DNA from: UBA4459 sp963776205
GTDB lineage: Bacteria > Bacteroidota > Bacteroidia > Bacteroidales > F082
DNA length: 64,000 nucleotides
NCBI GenBank assembly: GCA_963776205.1
Contig: CAVZLR010000002.1
Location: 685,703-749,702 of the forward strand
Reading direction: 5' to 3'
In this document: positions 54,107 through 64,000 of the stretch, piece by piece
How positions within the stretch are numbered: position 1 is the first letter of the stretch
Layout: the number at the start of each line of letters is the position of its first letter
Made by a program: the position numbers and the translations under genes
Notes under the pieces: model-generated
The model's input: the letters and a program-made list of their open reading frames with translations, nothing else
Told to the model about the DNA's origin: nothing
Database searches by the model: none

Positions 54107-57100
54107 TTACTTTATAGCAGTAATCTGACTGAATATCAGCTCCGCATCGAAGTAGCAGTATTCTGTTACACCTGCTTCTGCCATTACTGTGCCTAAAACT
54201 GTAGTGCCATCAGCACCTTCCATCTCCTGTATACATTGAAGTGTGCCAGCTCTCTTTCGGCAACTCATACCTACTTGTGTTAAAGTAGCATCTGTGGTTG
54301 AAAGTGTTGCTGCTGTCGTTAAACCTGGTGTTACAGGCAATGGATCAACGTTGCCGCCAATAGCCACTGTTGCACCGTAATCGGTAGTTACAAAGCCTCT
54401 CATTAACCATGCACGGTTATTTATACCAGATCCTACTGCTAAAGTAGTCCATGCACCAGCATCCCAGTATAAGTCACCGTTTGGATCATATGTACCCATA
54501 TCTAAGGTGATACCAGGGCCATATGTGTTGGCCGGTCCGGTATAATACATACATATCCATAATGGCTCTGTATGATCGATCATCACCGCTTCGCTGAAAA
54601 TAAAATCATTCCAGTCGTCGCCGGTTACAAACTGATCCGTTACATCTTCCACGTATAATGGGGTAGATGGATCAGGATTGTCACCTTGAAGAACTTTTAC
54701 TGATACTGTTCCTACACCTAGTAGTCTGCTGTCAACAAACGCACGGTATTGGGTTACGGCTGCGCCTTCAAAGTCTGCCAGATCTGCTGCATCAACTTTT
54801 ATTGCTACGTCAGCATCCCAGTCGCCTGTGCTTCCCCATACATACTCTATGCTCTCATCGTCATAGTAGAACCACTGTGATACAAATTCCTCAACTTCAG
54901 CTTCCCAACATACTTCTGCACCAAAGTCATCTGTTGCATTCCATACGTATTCGCCGCTTAAGTTAAATGGTGCATCACAGGTGCGATACAGACATACATT
55001 GTCAATGTTCCATGCAATTACATCGAAACTATTGGCGCCGGTTGCGTTGAAGCGTACCATGAATGCGCCATCAAGCGCGTAATTGGTAATCTCAACATGG
55101 TTAGCAGTAAACGCAAAGCTGCCGTCAGCATTGTCAAATGTTGCTACTGTGTACCAACCGCTTCCGTTATATACTTCCACTTTCATCATCTCATCGCCCG
55201 TTGCATTCCTGTTATTCAATGCCAGGTCAAAGTCTACCCAAATACGGCCTTCTGTTAACATATCGGCGTTCATTGGCGGACTTGTTAATGTAGACATATA
55301 AGGTGTGCCCGGATCAGGATCCCAGTTCCATTGTGCTGATGGAGCATCGTTTCCTACCTGGCTGTTGATCGTCCAGTTGTCGCCCAATGGCATCCAGCCA
55401 TTGAAATCGTAGCCCTGTGCAAAGTCTTCACAGAATGGGAGATCAAGACCCCATACAATACATACTTCATGTGGACCTTCTGCAGCTGATTCGCCAATCT
55501 CTCCTGGGAAACCAAAGTCGGTCAGGTCATATACTGCCGTTACATCATAGGTGTAACATCCTGGCAACAGGTTGTTATCAACATACAATATCCAGTCTTC
55601 GGTGCCTTCACCATTGTAAGGTACATTGGCTATAAATCCTCCGCTTTCATATAAGTTGAATGAAAGTAATCCATCTGGTACGTCTCCACCGCCTGATCCT
55701 CCGTAAGGTCCTATCTCATATCCAAAAGCCAGATCAGGTGTTCCCTGGGCTGTGCCTCCTAATGTGCGGGTTCCGCTTACCAAATCTTCGGTGATGTATA
55801 ATCCTCCTGCTATATAATCCCCAAAATCTCCACTTACACTCTGACTTACGCCTGTGAGTAAGCCCGTGGCTATCTCCATCTGCTCAACCTGGCAGCCGCC
55901 TCCTGTAGTTGTTCCAGTGAATACCCACAAGTAAGGGCCTCCTGATGTGAAATTATCATAGGCGGCACCATACATACTCGGTGGGCCTGTTATTACATCA
56001 AGGGTAGCTCCGCTTTCATCAAACAGGGTTAAGTCTGTATCCCAGTTGTTACCCCAGAATCCATCTGCATCTGAATCATATGCTATGGCTCTTACTGCTG
56101 TTGGTGCCGTAAAGCTTGATACCAACGTCTGTGCCGTGAAGTCCATCTTGTAAACAGTTGTCGAAGCTGCTGCACCATACATATAGGTGCCGTCAAATGC
56201 AAGGTCTCTTAATCCGCTTACACCAGGAATCGTAAAGGTTTCTATGAAATTACCATCCACATCAAACTTCACGATGTTATTGGAAGCCCATGCCGTGGCG
56301 TAAATAAATTCACCATCACATTCAGCTCCTGCCAATCCCGTTAAGCCGGATGGACCGTCCATATCAAATGAATACTGGATGTCCCAAAGCTCACGACCTG
56401 GTGAACTTGTTGTGCCAGCACCATTTGGATTGGTTTCTGCATGAACCGTAGGCGCTGTCGATTTTTCAATCAGCGAGCGATCCATAGCTGGTCCTGATAC
56501 CGTCATCGGTGGATTCCACATAACCGGAATCTCGTTCGTACCATATACATACTCATCCATCAGGTTACGTGGTGGATACAGGTAGCTCGATGTGAAGATG
56601 TAGAAAATAGGATCGGACACACCACAGCTGAACAAGGCTTTTACGGATGCTTCATAGGTCTGACCATAGGTCAAATTCTGATATTGATAGGTGGTTACAT
56701 CTGCTGCTGTTTCAGCTACAAATCCGCCATCAAGATATACGTAATATCCTATCGGCTCTTTGCCGTAATAGGCCATTACATTATCTACAGCCATTCCGGA
56801 GGCCCAGAAACCATTGTCATCTGAATGGAAAGCGAGTGTTACTGACTCGTTGCCAGCAACCATGTCGAGGTCAACCTGGTAGGTCGTCCAACTGGCTGCG
56901 CCTGGTAAGGTAAAGGCTACTGTCCAGCTGGCTCCGCCATTTAAGCTATACTCTACATATCCTGATTGACTAAAGGCTCCGGTGAAATAGGCGTCAAACT
57001 GCAATAAGAAGCCATCCGTCATCGACAGATCCAGAGCTGGCATGATCAGGTAATCGTTACTACCATCATTATCAATATTAGCATCGTCATTCGAACATGC

Positions 57101-60100
57101 ATACCAGCCATCTCCGGCAGGTATTGGGAATGCGCCACTGCTTCCATTATCTGTATGGAACCAGCCATCTCCATTGGTTATGCTTGACCATCCTGTTGGT
57201 GGAAAATCATTGTCCTCATCAAAGCCTTCATTCTCCATGAATACATAATATGGTGACTTCCATGTGGCTATCGATGTTAATGGATCTACTTCCAGTTTAC
57301 GTGCAGGATACATTAACTCCTGTAACACTACATTCTCTTCGTAGTCGTCATAGATCCAGATGTTGTTATGTACGTAATCAATATAACCTGTTTTGGTTAC
57401 TACCAGGTCGTATGTTCCATTAATTACGCTATCAAATACAATCACCCCGGTCTCGTCTGTAGTAGCTGTTAACTCCTGGAACGGATAGTTCTGGCCTGTT
57501 AACATCACTTCTGCGCCTTCCGGTGACAGATCATCACACTGACTTACATTGATCGTTACAACATTGTCTAATAAATGCGCTACAATCTCTGAATAGGTTA
57601 TAACTGATACATCGTCATTGTCATAAGTTGCGGTTACACCATAAGCATAGAAACCTGCATCCAAATCTTCCCAGTCTGTATCATTGTACATCTGTGATGT
57701 CAATGCTGGCTCTATCAAGGTATGGGTGCCGTCTTCTGCATAAATGCCTCCGTCAGGATCTATGTCACTTACGCGGTATAACTGGTAAGTAGCCAGATCG
57801 CGATCAGGATTTTCAACGATGACTGGTGAATATTTTGCTTCGCCCTGGAATCCAGGTACACCATTCGGTGCTGTGGAAGCCATATATAGTTCTGGTGATA
57901 ATTTACCAGGCCTGATCAGCTGCTCAGCTGATGCTGCCATGACATTGTCGCCAGGTCCGCTTACAATAGCACGCATCATGAAATCATTGTAGGCTGATAC
58001 CATCCACTCGCCAGTAACATGTTTTACATAAGAACGATATACGGTCGGTGCATCTAAGTCTACTCCGATGGGTGCTGCTGCTGGTGCATCGAGTACCTGA
58101 CGGTAGGCAATGTAGAAATCGCCTTCATCAAAAGTGACATCAAATTCAACTCCTACCCAGCCCATATCGGCTGTTGTTGTTAATGAATCCAGTATGGTTC
58201 CAGGCATGCCGCCAGGACCATCATCGTCCAACACCACAAACTCTACATCACCGGTTCCCATTCCTACATACATCCATGCAGCTTCTACGGTGGCAGGATA
58301 GCCTGCAGGGGTGAACTTAACAGCTGACATGCCGCCGGCGCCTACCCATGAGTAGAAATCTTCGGCTGTGCCATCGTCATATGAGATCATATATGGGCCC
58401 ATCGGTAATGACCAGGTTACCATACATTCAGTATCTTCTTCATTTGGATCGGCTTCTACCCAGGCTACCGGGTAAGGCTCCTCGCATAAGTCAAAGTCAA
58501 CGTCTTCTGCCGGTAATTGATAATCTTCTATATAATCATCATCAGGTTGGTATCCCAATTTAAAGGCTTCAACAAAGTAATCTTCATCAGGATTTACATA
58601 TAGCATATAGGTACCGTCTTCTGCTGTTTCTGTCATAAATTCATTCTCCAGGTCTTTTGTATCAACATAAGCTGTTACCATTGCATTTCCTAAGGGTTGG
58701 CCCGTGTTACAATCACGTACCGTTCCTGAAATAGTCGTGGGTTCAACTACATACATCCAGTTATCAACGGAATGAATTTGTTCTCTTGAGGCAGGTGGTG
58801 CATCAGGTTCATTTGTTAATATGAATAACTCCTGGTAGTAATCTCCTTCTTCGAAACCAAATGATGAATAGGTTAATACAACATCTATTGTTTCACCGGC
58901 TCCTAAAGTACCACTTTCAGGCATAACTGAAATTATAAATACCGGTACTGATGTATATAATTGCCCGGCTGTTATATTCGCTGGGCCACTTGGACCTGTC
59001 GGGGCAGTCCATACAACAGAACCACCACAATCAAGAACCTCATACCAATTTTCATATGGCCATGGATTACCATTTAAGTTATAGGTAGTCGTTATCATTT
59101 GACCATTACTTACGGTGAACGGAAAGTCAGTTGGTCCAGTTCCCGTACCTGCAGCTCCACTAATAACTGTTGTGCCATTCAGCGCTAAATCAATGGTTGA
59201 ACCATTCCAGCCATCGCCAAATGTATCATATAATCTTAAAATATAATCGCATTCTGATGGTGAATTACCACCTATGTAATCAGGGAATTCATAGTACAAC
59301 ACGCCTTCAGATGCACAGTTTTCCAATTCAATGGTAACTTCCTGCATTTGATCTGTCCATTGTGTGTTCTCTGCATAGTTATCCCAGCATAATTCAGGTT
59401 CGTACCATTCTACGGTTTCAGGGCCTGCAATTGGACCATCACCTTCTAAGTAGACAGGCTGAACGGTATATTCGTATGTGCCGAATCCTGGTAACATGTC
59501 TACGTACGAACTGTTATTGGTAGTTGTTAAAGGTGCGCCATCTCTTTTAATTAAGAAATATTCGAAAGTAACTTCGCGGAATTGATCCCACATCAATGTA
59601 ACTTCACCTGTTACAGCGTCTGTCAATTCAGCTGTGAAACCAGTTACCTCCGGTAATGGATCACCAGCAATGGTCATCGTTACAGGAACTGTGATTTCAC
59701 CCACAAATGGATTTGTCGATACAACAATATCAGCTGTATAAACTTCGCCTGCAACAGTTCCTGATGCATCGAAATTAACGCCAATATTAAATGTACCACC
59801 TCCCGGGGCTACGAATCCTGAATAATCGCTTAAGGTTAACCAACCTTCAACGCCGCCACCACCACCTTGGCCTGGCATATCTGCTGCTGTTGGATAAATA
59901 CTTGGGCTTGAACTTAAAATAGTAGAAGCACCAGTAGAACGGTCAACAACCCTTACTTCACTTTGGTAGCTTGTAAAATTGAAAGCCGCCATAACAACTT
60001 CGCCTAATCCCCAGTCGTAGAACATGGTTTGTCCATAGTTAGGATCGAAACCAACGGAACCAATAACTGTAGTTGCTCCTGTATATTTATCAACAGAGTA

Positions 60101-61948
60101 AAAATTATTATCAATCAGATCGTATGACCATAAGTCTCCATTTGCATCACAAGCCAGTGCAATTTGTAATCCTGAGCCTCCCATGTTTCCTAAGAAAACT
60201 GCTGTCATTCCACTAGGATCAATTGCATATAGAGCATCATCCGCTCCAATTGCATAAAAAATGCCTGATGTTGGATCAACAGTCATATCTGTGAAACCAA
60301 AAGGTCCACCAGCTAATGTTCCCATATTGGTTGATGCTCCTGTTGCGTAATCGAATTGCCATAAAACATTATCATACAAAGTCAATCCATAAGCGAAACC
60401 ATCTTCACCTCTTGGAAATGCCATTCCATAACAATAATTTGCATTAACAAATGCCGCAATTACTGTTGCAGCTCCTAAATTATCAACATCAAAGTCTATT
60501 AAGTTCGAATTCCAGTAATCCCAACCAAATATCATCGATCCCCTATCGCCACTTTGATATGACGTATTAGTTCCTGCTCCTGTTTGTGGCGCAGGTAAAC
60601 GGGTTTGCTCTACATTACTTTGAGGAATCTCACCAGTGAAAGTAGGAATAGAAACACTGGAAGTAACCGGTGGAGCCGGAGGATATATGATTCCTGCTGC
60701 CCAAGCAAGTGGACCATCACCCGTATTTAACAAGCTTAAATAAGTGGTCATATACTCGTTTGGATGCAGTGTCTCGTCAAAAATCAATGGGCTCACTGTA
60801 ATATTTGGAGCCGTCAGCATGAAATCCTGAGTTACTGCAATACCTCCAGTAATAGTTAAAGAGGCAGTTGCAGGGTTATAGCCGGTTTTAGTAGCTTCTA
60901 CTGTATAAGTGCCATCGGGAATTCCCCAGAATTCATAATATCCGGTTGGACTCGTAGTGGTGGTTCTGCCATTTTCGACAATTAACAGGTTCACATCAGC
61001 AATGGTTTGGCCGCCGCCATTAAGTACGTAACCCATGATCATGGGTATATTGGGCACTCCGGTTACTTCCAGTTCATAATTACCGGAAGCAGTACCGTAA
61101 CCATATACTTTAACGTAATTTGTACCTGCCTGCAGAACTATGTTTGATAACTCAGACTGAAGGCCACAAGCATCATCGTTGTAGTATGTATAAGTAGCAT
61201 CACCACAATCATACCATACATCAACTTTTGTATCGTAATCAGAATTACATAATGATACGGTTGCAATATATTCTGATGCACAGTTTACCTCGTACCAAAC
61301 GGCACCACCTGAGGTGATTGAACCGGTTACAGGCGGATCATTCACATTTCCGTAGGTCAATGCAGTTGAGCAAGCAGCTCCTGGCGGAGGTGGGGCAATT
61401 GTTAGGTTAAAACTAGCAATACAGTTAGGACTTGGCCAGGTGTCTATCATCAGGTAATAGGTTCCTGCGTCTAATAACTGTGAAAAGCTTTTATTTCCAG
61501 ACGAACTAGTAGTCTGTATAATTGATGGACCACCCAGACCAGGGCAGTCATCAAATAGTCCCATACCTGTCCAGGTTGCTGTTGTGGTTAAAGTAAAGAA
61601 TAATTCAACCTGGTCGGTAAGTACCAGCTCATAAATTATATCCTCCCCTCCATCATAGCTCCCAAGAGCAGTATTTGAATAAGTATTTAACCTACCGCAA
61701 GTGGTCTGACCCACGTCGCTATAGGGTAAATCAGTGGTGTTTACAACAATCGGAGTAATACAATCATCTCCAATTGCACGGCTGCTCCCCGGGGGGGCAT
61801 CAGGCACAACTTCTGTTGGGCCATGTTGTTCCAGCATTTGTTGCGCATAATTATCCGCCTTTATGGTCGCATAATCCTGTGCAAAAATTACTGATGATGA
61901 TAACACAATAGCCATCATCATTAAGAATGACTTCGTAAAATTTCTCAT
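54107..61948 (-). CDS. Giant secreted multidomain T9SS protein, copy 1
   Basis: Start at ATG 61946-61948 (MRNFTKSFLMMMAIVLSSSVIFAQ, signal peptide); an upstream extension of 50 codons is not plausible. Domains, approximate: two pre-peptidase-like beta domains (60-310), carboxypeptidase-regulatory domain (310-390, YYEFWGIPDGTYTVEATKTG), propeller-like region (490-720), fibronectin-type region, more regulatory-type domains (TISGTVRDCNTGQPLGNAM; EVMLTGQNYPFQEL), a choice-of-anchor-J/MAM-like domain (TGWSSITNGDGWFHTDN), an NHL-like propeller, another choice-of-anchor-J domain (LPFCEDFAQGYDFNGWMPLG), then the damaged sorting domain. About 2,613 aa before the frame is lost. Probably an adhesin or secreted matrix protein. 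Confidence 0.85.
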   Translation of the reverse strand: MRNFTKSFLMMMAIVLSSSVIFAQDYATIKADNYAQQMLEQHGPTEVVPDAPPGSSRAIGDDCITPIVVNTTDLPYSDVGQTTCGRLNTYSNTALGSYDGGEDIIYELVLTDQVELFFTLTTTATWTGMGLFDDCPGLGGPSIIQTTSSSGNKSFSQLLDAGTYYLMIDTWPSPNCIASFNLTIAPPPPGAACSTALTYGNVNDPPVTGSITSGGAVWYEVNCASEYIATVSLCNSDYDTKVDVWYDCGDATYTYYNDDACGLQSELSNIVLQAGTNYVKVYGYGTASGNYELEVTGVPNIPMIMGYVLNGGGQTIADVNLLIVENGRTTTTSPTGYYEFWGIPDGTYTVEATKTGYNPATASLTITGGIAVTQDFMLTAPNITVSPLIFDETLHPNEYMTTYLSLLNTGDGPLAWAAGIIYPPAPPVTSSVSIPTFTGEIPQSNVEQTRLPAPQTGAGTNTSYQSGDRGSMIFGWDYWNSNLIDFDVDNLGAATVIAAFVNANYCYGMAFPRGEDGFAYGLTLYDNVLWQFDYATGASTNMGTLAGGPFGFTDMTVDPTSGIFYAIGADDALYAIDPSGMTAVFLGNMGGSGLQIALACDANGDLWSYDLIDNNFYSVDKYTGATTVIGSVGFDPNYGQTMFYDWGLGEVVMAAFNFTSYQSEVRVVDRSTGASTILSSSPSIYPTAADMPGQGGGGGVEGWLTLSDYSGFVAPGGGTFNIGVNFDASGTVAGEVYTADIVVSTNPFVGEITVPVTMTIAGDPLPEVTGFTAELTDAVTGEVTLMWDQFREVTFEYFLIKRDGAPLTTTNNSSYVDMLPGFGTYEYTVQPVYLEGDGPIAGPETVEWYEPELCWDNYAENTQWTDQMQEVTIELENCASEGVLYYEFPDYIGGNSPSECDYILRLYDTFGDGWNGSTIDLALNGTTVISGAAGTGTGPTDFPFTVSNGQMITTTYNLNGNPWPYENWYEVLDCGGSVVWTAPTGPSGPANITAGQLYTSVPVFIISVMPESGTLGAGETIDVVLTYSSFGFEEGDYYQELFILTNEPDAPPASREQIHSVDNWMYVVEPTTISGTVRDCNTGQPLGNAMVTAYVDTKDLENEFMTETAEDGTYMLYVNPDEDYFVEAFKLGYQPDDDYIEDYQLPAEDVDFDLCEEPYPVAWVEADPNEEDTECMVTWSLPMGPYMISYDDGTAEDFYSWVGAGGMSAVKFTPAGYPATVEAAWMYVGMGTGDVEFVVLDDDGPGGMPGTILDSLTTTADMGWVGVEFDVTFDEGDFYIAYRQVLDAPAAAPIGVDLDAPTVYRSYVKHVTGEWMVSAYNDFMMRAIVSGPGDNVMAASAEQLIRPGKLSPELYMASTAPNGVPGFQGEAKYSPVIVENPDRDLATYQLYRVSDIDPDGGIYAEDGTHTLIEPALTSQMYNDTDWEDLDAGFYAYGVTATYDNDDVSVITYSEIVAHLLDNVVTINVSQCDDLSPEGAEVMLTGQNYPFQELTATTDETGVIVFDSVINGTYDLVVTKTGYIDYVHNNIWIYDDYEENVVLQELMYPARKLEVDPLTSIATWKSPYYVFMENEGFDEDNDFPPTGWSSITNGDGWFHTDNGSSGAFPIPAGDGWYACSNDDANIDNDGSNDYLIMPALDLSMTDGFLLQFDAYFTGAFSQSGYVEYSLNGGASWTVAFTLPGAASWTTYQVDLDMVAGNESVTLAFHSDDNGFWASGMAVDNVMAYYGKEPIGYYVYLDGGFVAETAADVTTYQYQNLTYGQTYEASVKALFSCGVSDPIFYIFTSSYLYPPRNLMDEYVYGTNEIPVMWNPPMTVSGPAMDRSLIEKSTAPTVHAETNPNGAGTTSSPGRELWDIQYSFDMDGPSGLTGLAGAECDGEFIYATAWASNNIVKFDVDGNFIETFTIPGVSGLRDLAFDGTYMYGAAASTTVYKMDFTAQTLVSSFTAPTAVRAIAYDSDADGFWGNNWDTDLTLFDESGATLDVITGPPSMYGAAYDNFTSGGPYLWVFTGTTTGGGCQVEQMEIATGLLTGVSQSVSGDFGDYIAGGLYITEDLVSGTRTLGGTAQGTPDLAFGYEIGPYGGSGGGDVPDGLLSFNLYESGGFIANVPYNGEGTEDWILYVDNNLLPGCYTYDVTAVYDLTDFGFPGEIGESAAEGPHEVCIVWGLDLPFCEDFAQGYDFNGWMPLGDNWTINSQVGNDAPSAQWNWDPDPGTPYMSTLTSPPMNADMLTEGRIWVDFDLALNNRNATGDEMMKVEVYNGSGWYTVATFDNADGSFAFTANHVEITNYALDGAFMVRFNATGANSFDVIAWNIDNVCLYRTCDAPFNLSGEYVWNATDDFGAEVCWEAEVEEFVSQWFYYDDESIEYVWGSTGDWDADVAIKVDAADLADFEGAAVTQYRAFVDSRLLGVGTVSVKVLQGDNPDPSTPLYVEDVTDQFVTGDDWNDFIFSEAVMIDHTEPLWICMYYTGPANTYGPGITLDMGTYDPNGDLYWDAGAWTTLAVGSGINNRAWLMRGFVTTDYGATVAIGGNVDPLPVTPGLTTAATLSTTDATLTQVGMSCRKRAGTLQCIQEMEGADGTTVLGTVMAEAGVTEYCYFDAELIFSQITAIK
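54536..55493. repeat. Direct repeat within giant genes, copy 1 (offset 8,396 bp)
   Basis: From the CGGTATAATACATACATATC region to about 55493 the DNA appears identical to 62932-63884 at a constant offset of 8,396 bp; further left, 54420-54535 differs at several positions. The distance equals about one gene plus spacer, so it is a tandem duplication with recent homogenisation. Confidence 0.7.
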
Positions 61949-62103
61949 AGCAGTATATATTAAATGGTTTAAAAAAACATTCAATTTTGTTAACCTTCTG
62001 GTATATAGGGTCAAAGTTAAAATATAAAATATTAATAAAAAAATTATTTGTTTCTTTTTTTTGATATTTATCAAAATCAAGATTTGAATGAATTGCATAA
62101 CAC

Positions 62104-62136
62104 AAAAAAAAAGGGCTGCACAATGGCAGCCCTTCT
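62104..62136 (-). terminator. Terminator of giant T9SS gene copy 2
   Basis: AAAAAAAAAGGGCTGC-ACAATG-GCAGCCCTTCTT, 28 bp after the copy 2 stop (62164). Same stem-loop as at 53708-53739, so each giant gene ends its own transcript. Confidence 0.85.
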
Positions 62137-62163
62137 TGTTTATGTAGTTCCGTAATGAACCTG

Positions 62164-64000
62164 CTATCTTGCTATGGCAAAACGTTTGGTTATTACTTCG
62201 CTCTCAGTCTCTATGCGTACCAGGTATATGCCTGATTCAAAGTCTGAAGTGTTCAGTACAACCTTGTTCTGGCTCATCTCTGAACTCAGTACAAGCTGAC
62301 CAACGTAGTTGATCACTGTTATCCTTGTCATTTCAGTATTTGCAGTGATAGTCACCTGGTCACGGGCTGGGTTAGGATAGAGGTTGGTTGTTAATGCATC
62401 CTGATTCGCAACATCCGTAATCAAGATACATACATAATCCATCTCCTCTGCCATATCTAAAGCAAAGTCTGATTCACACTCGTCTTCTTCACTCATGTAA
62501 ACCGCTGTTACTTTATAACAGTATTCTCCCATCTCAGCTGCATCAAAGTAGCAGTATTCACTTACGCCTTCTTCTGCCATTACTGTGCCTATTAAACTGT
62601 ACTCGCCCATAGCGGTTTCACTCCTGTAAACATTGAAGTGTGCCAGCTCTCTTTCTGCACTCATACCTACTTGTGTTAAAGTAGCATCTGTGGTTGAAAG
62701 TGTTGCTGCTGTCGTTAAACCTGGCGTTACAGGCAATGGATCAACGTTGCCGCCAATAGCCACTGTTGCACCGTAATCGGTAGTTACAAAGCCTCTCATT
62801 AACCATGCACGGTTATCAATACCAGATCCTATTGCTAAAGTAGTCCATGCACCAGAACTCCAGTATAAGTCACCGTTTGGATCATATGTGCCCATATCGG
62901 TTGTGATACCAGGTCCGAAAGCATTTACAGGTCCGGTATAATACATACATATCCATAATGGCTCTGTATGATCGATCATCACCGCTTCGCTGAAAATAAA
63001 ATCATTCCAGTCGTCGCCGGTTACAAACTGATCCGTTACATCTTCCACGTATAATGGGGTAGATGGATCAGGATTGTCACCTTGAAGAACTTTTACTGAT
63101 ACTGTTCCTACACCTAGTAGTCTGCTGTCAACAAACGCACGGTATTGGGTTACGGCTGCGCCTTCAAAGTCTGCCAGATCTGCTGCATCAACTTTTATTG
63201 CTACGTCAGCATCCCAGTCGCCTGTGCTTCCCCATACATACTCTATGCTCTCATCGTCATAGTAGAACCACTGTGATACAAATTCCTCAACTTCAGCTTC
63301 CCAACATACTTCTGCACCAAAGTCATCTGTTGCATTCCATACGTATTCGCCGCTTAAGTTAAATGGTGCATCACAGGTGCGATACAGACATACATTGTCA
63401 ATGTTCCATGCAATTACATCGAAACTATTGGCGCCGGTTGCGTTGAAGCGTACCATGAATGCGCCATCAAGCGCGTAATTGGTAATCTCAACATGGTTAG
63501 CAGTAAACGCAAAGCTGCCGTCAGCATTGTCAAATGTTGCTACTGTGTACCAACCGCTTCCGTTATATACTTCCACTTTCATCATCTCATCGCCCGTTGC
63601 ATTCCTGTTATTCAATGCCAGGTCAAAGTCTACCCAAATACGGCCTTCTGTTAACATATCGGCGTTCATTGGCGGACTTGTTAATGTAGACATATAAGGT
63701 GTGCCCGGATCAGGATCCCAGTTCCATTGTGCTGATGGAGCATCGTTTCCTACCTGGCTGTTGATCGTCCAGTTGTCGCCCAATGGCATCCAGCCATTGA
63801 AATCGTAGCCCTGTGCAAAGTCTTCACAGAATGGGAGATCAAGACCCCATACAATACATACTTCATGTGGACCTTCTGCAGCTGGATTCGCCAATCTCTC
63901 CTGGGAAACCAAAGTCGGTCAGGTCATATACTGCCGTTACATCATAGGTGTAACATCCTGGCAACAGGTTGTTATCAACATACAATATCCAGTCTTCGGT
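62164..64000 (-). CDS. Giant secreted multidomain T9SS protein, copy 2 (partial, frameshift near 63884)
   Basis: Only the C-terminal part is visible; it continues past the right edge. Choice-of-anchor-J domain (CEDFAQGYDFNGWMPLGDNW, about 63800-63350), a second beta domain (GEYVWNATDDFGAEVCWEAE; WICMYYTGPVNAFGPG), a fibronectin-like repeat and an intact type A T9SS sorting domain (LYPNPARDQVTITANTEMTR to KRFAIAR). The intact frame runs to 63912, but an extra G in GCTGGATTCG (copy 1: GCTGATTCG) near 63884 shifts it; upstream residues match copy 1 in the other frame. It provides the model for the damaged tail of copy 1. Confidence 0.85.
62932..63883. repeat. Direct repeat within giant genes, copy 2
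   Basis: Partner of 54536-55493 at an offset of 8,396 bp. Sequence to the left (62757-62931) has scattered differences from copy 1, and the match breaks at the one-base insertion near 63884, beyond which identity resumes one base out of register. Confidence 0.7.

Noticed and set aside
54667..55301. Plus-strand open frames inside both giant genes, repeated exactly at 63063-63697
   Set aside because: Their identity follows from the DNA duplication; composition (His/Leu/Gln-rich, no domain) is that of antisense shadows.

Overview
The window is a 64 kb piece of a Bacteroidota chromosome, most likely an anaerobic member of the Bacteroidales/Marinilabiliales. The signs are: many secreted proteins ending in a type A type IX secretion system (T9SS) sorting domain; a SusC/RagA-like TonB-dependent receptor with a carboxypeptidase-regulatory N-terminus; DUF4296 and DUF5686 proteins; TAnnTTTG-type promoters; class III fructose-1,6-bisphosphatase next to a PPi-type phosphofructokinase; and AT-rich intergenic DNA. 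No phage, insertion sequence transposase, CRISPR array or rRNA was seen.

Layout. 1-10 kb: the end of a heme-binding protein, a lipoprotein, a small membrane protein, then a minus-strand array of T9SS proteins. Two tandem FG-GAP/ASPIC-UnbV paralogues (each split by one frameshift) are followed upstream by a beta-helix protein and by a beta-propeller plus leucine-rich protein. A 110 bp palindromic element recurs in three intergenic gaps of the array. 10-25.7 kb: housekeeping genes: a transporter-like membrane protein with mobA, an M48 protease, queA, an SQR-like flavoprotein with a small unlisted ORF, pssA, lptB, a DUF5686 protein, a CMD protein, kdsD, recQ, a DUF4296 lipoprotein and deoC. 25.7-32.3 kb: an initiator tRNA-Met with terminators and a partial tRNA copy, then era, der, an S4 protein, an EEP-family lipoprotein, a MORN-type lipoprotein, dihydroorotase and a GT2 enzyme. 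32.3-38.3 kb: a secreted endonuclease I, a TonB-dependent receptor and a lamin-tail protein on one strand, which look like an extracellular DNA scavenging locus. 38.4-53.7 kb: mfd, class III fbp, a broken four-helix-bundle gene inside inverted repeats, aspartate kinase, PPi-PFK, a probable serA-like pseudogene, an MMPL/RND transporter, rfbA (frameshifted), a polyprenyl diphosphate synthase and an ABC-F ATPase. 53.7-64 kb: two tandem giant T9SS proteins. The first is complete but its sorting domain is scrambled; the second runs off the right edge. They share roughly 950 bp that appear identical.

At least eight genes carry single-base frameshifts or a nonsense codon relative to the expected protein. 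This could be assembly or sequencing error, or real decay. It is the main caveat for reading this window.
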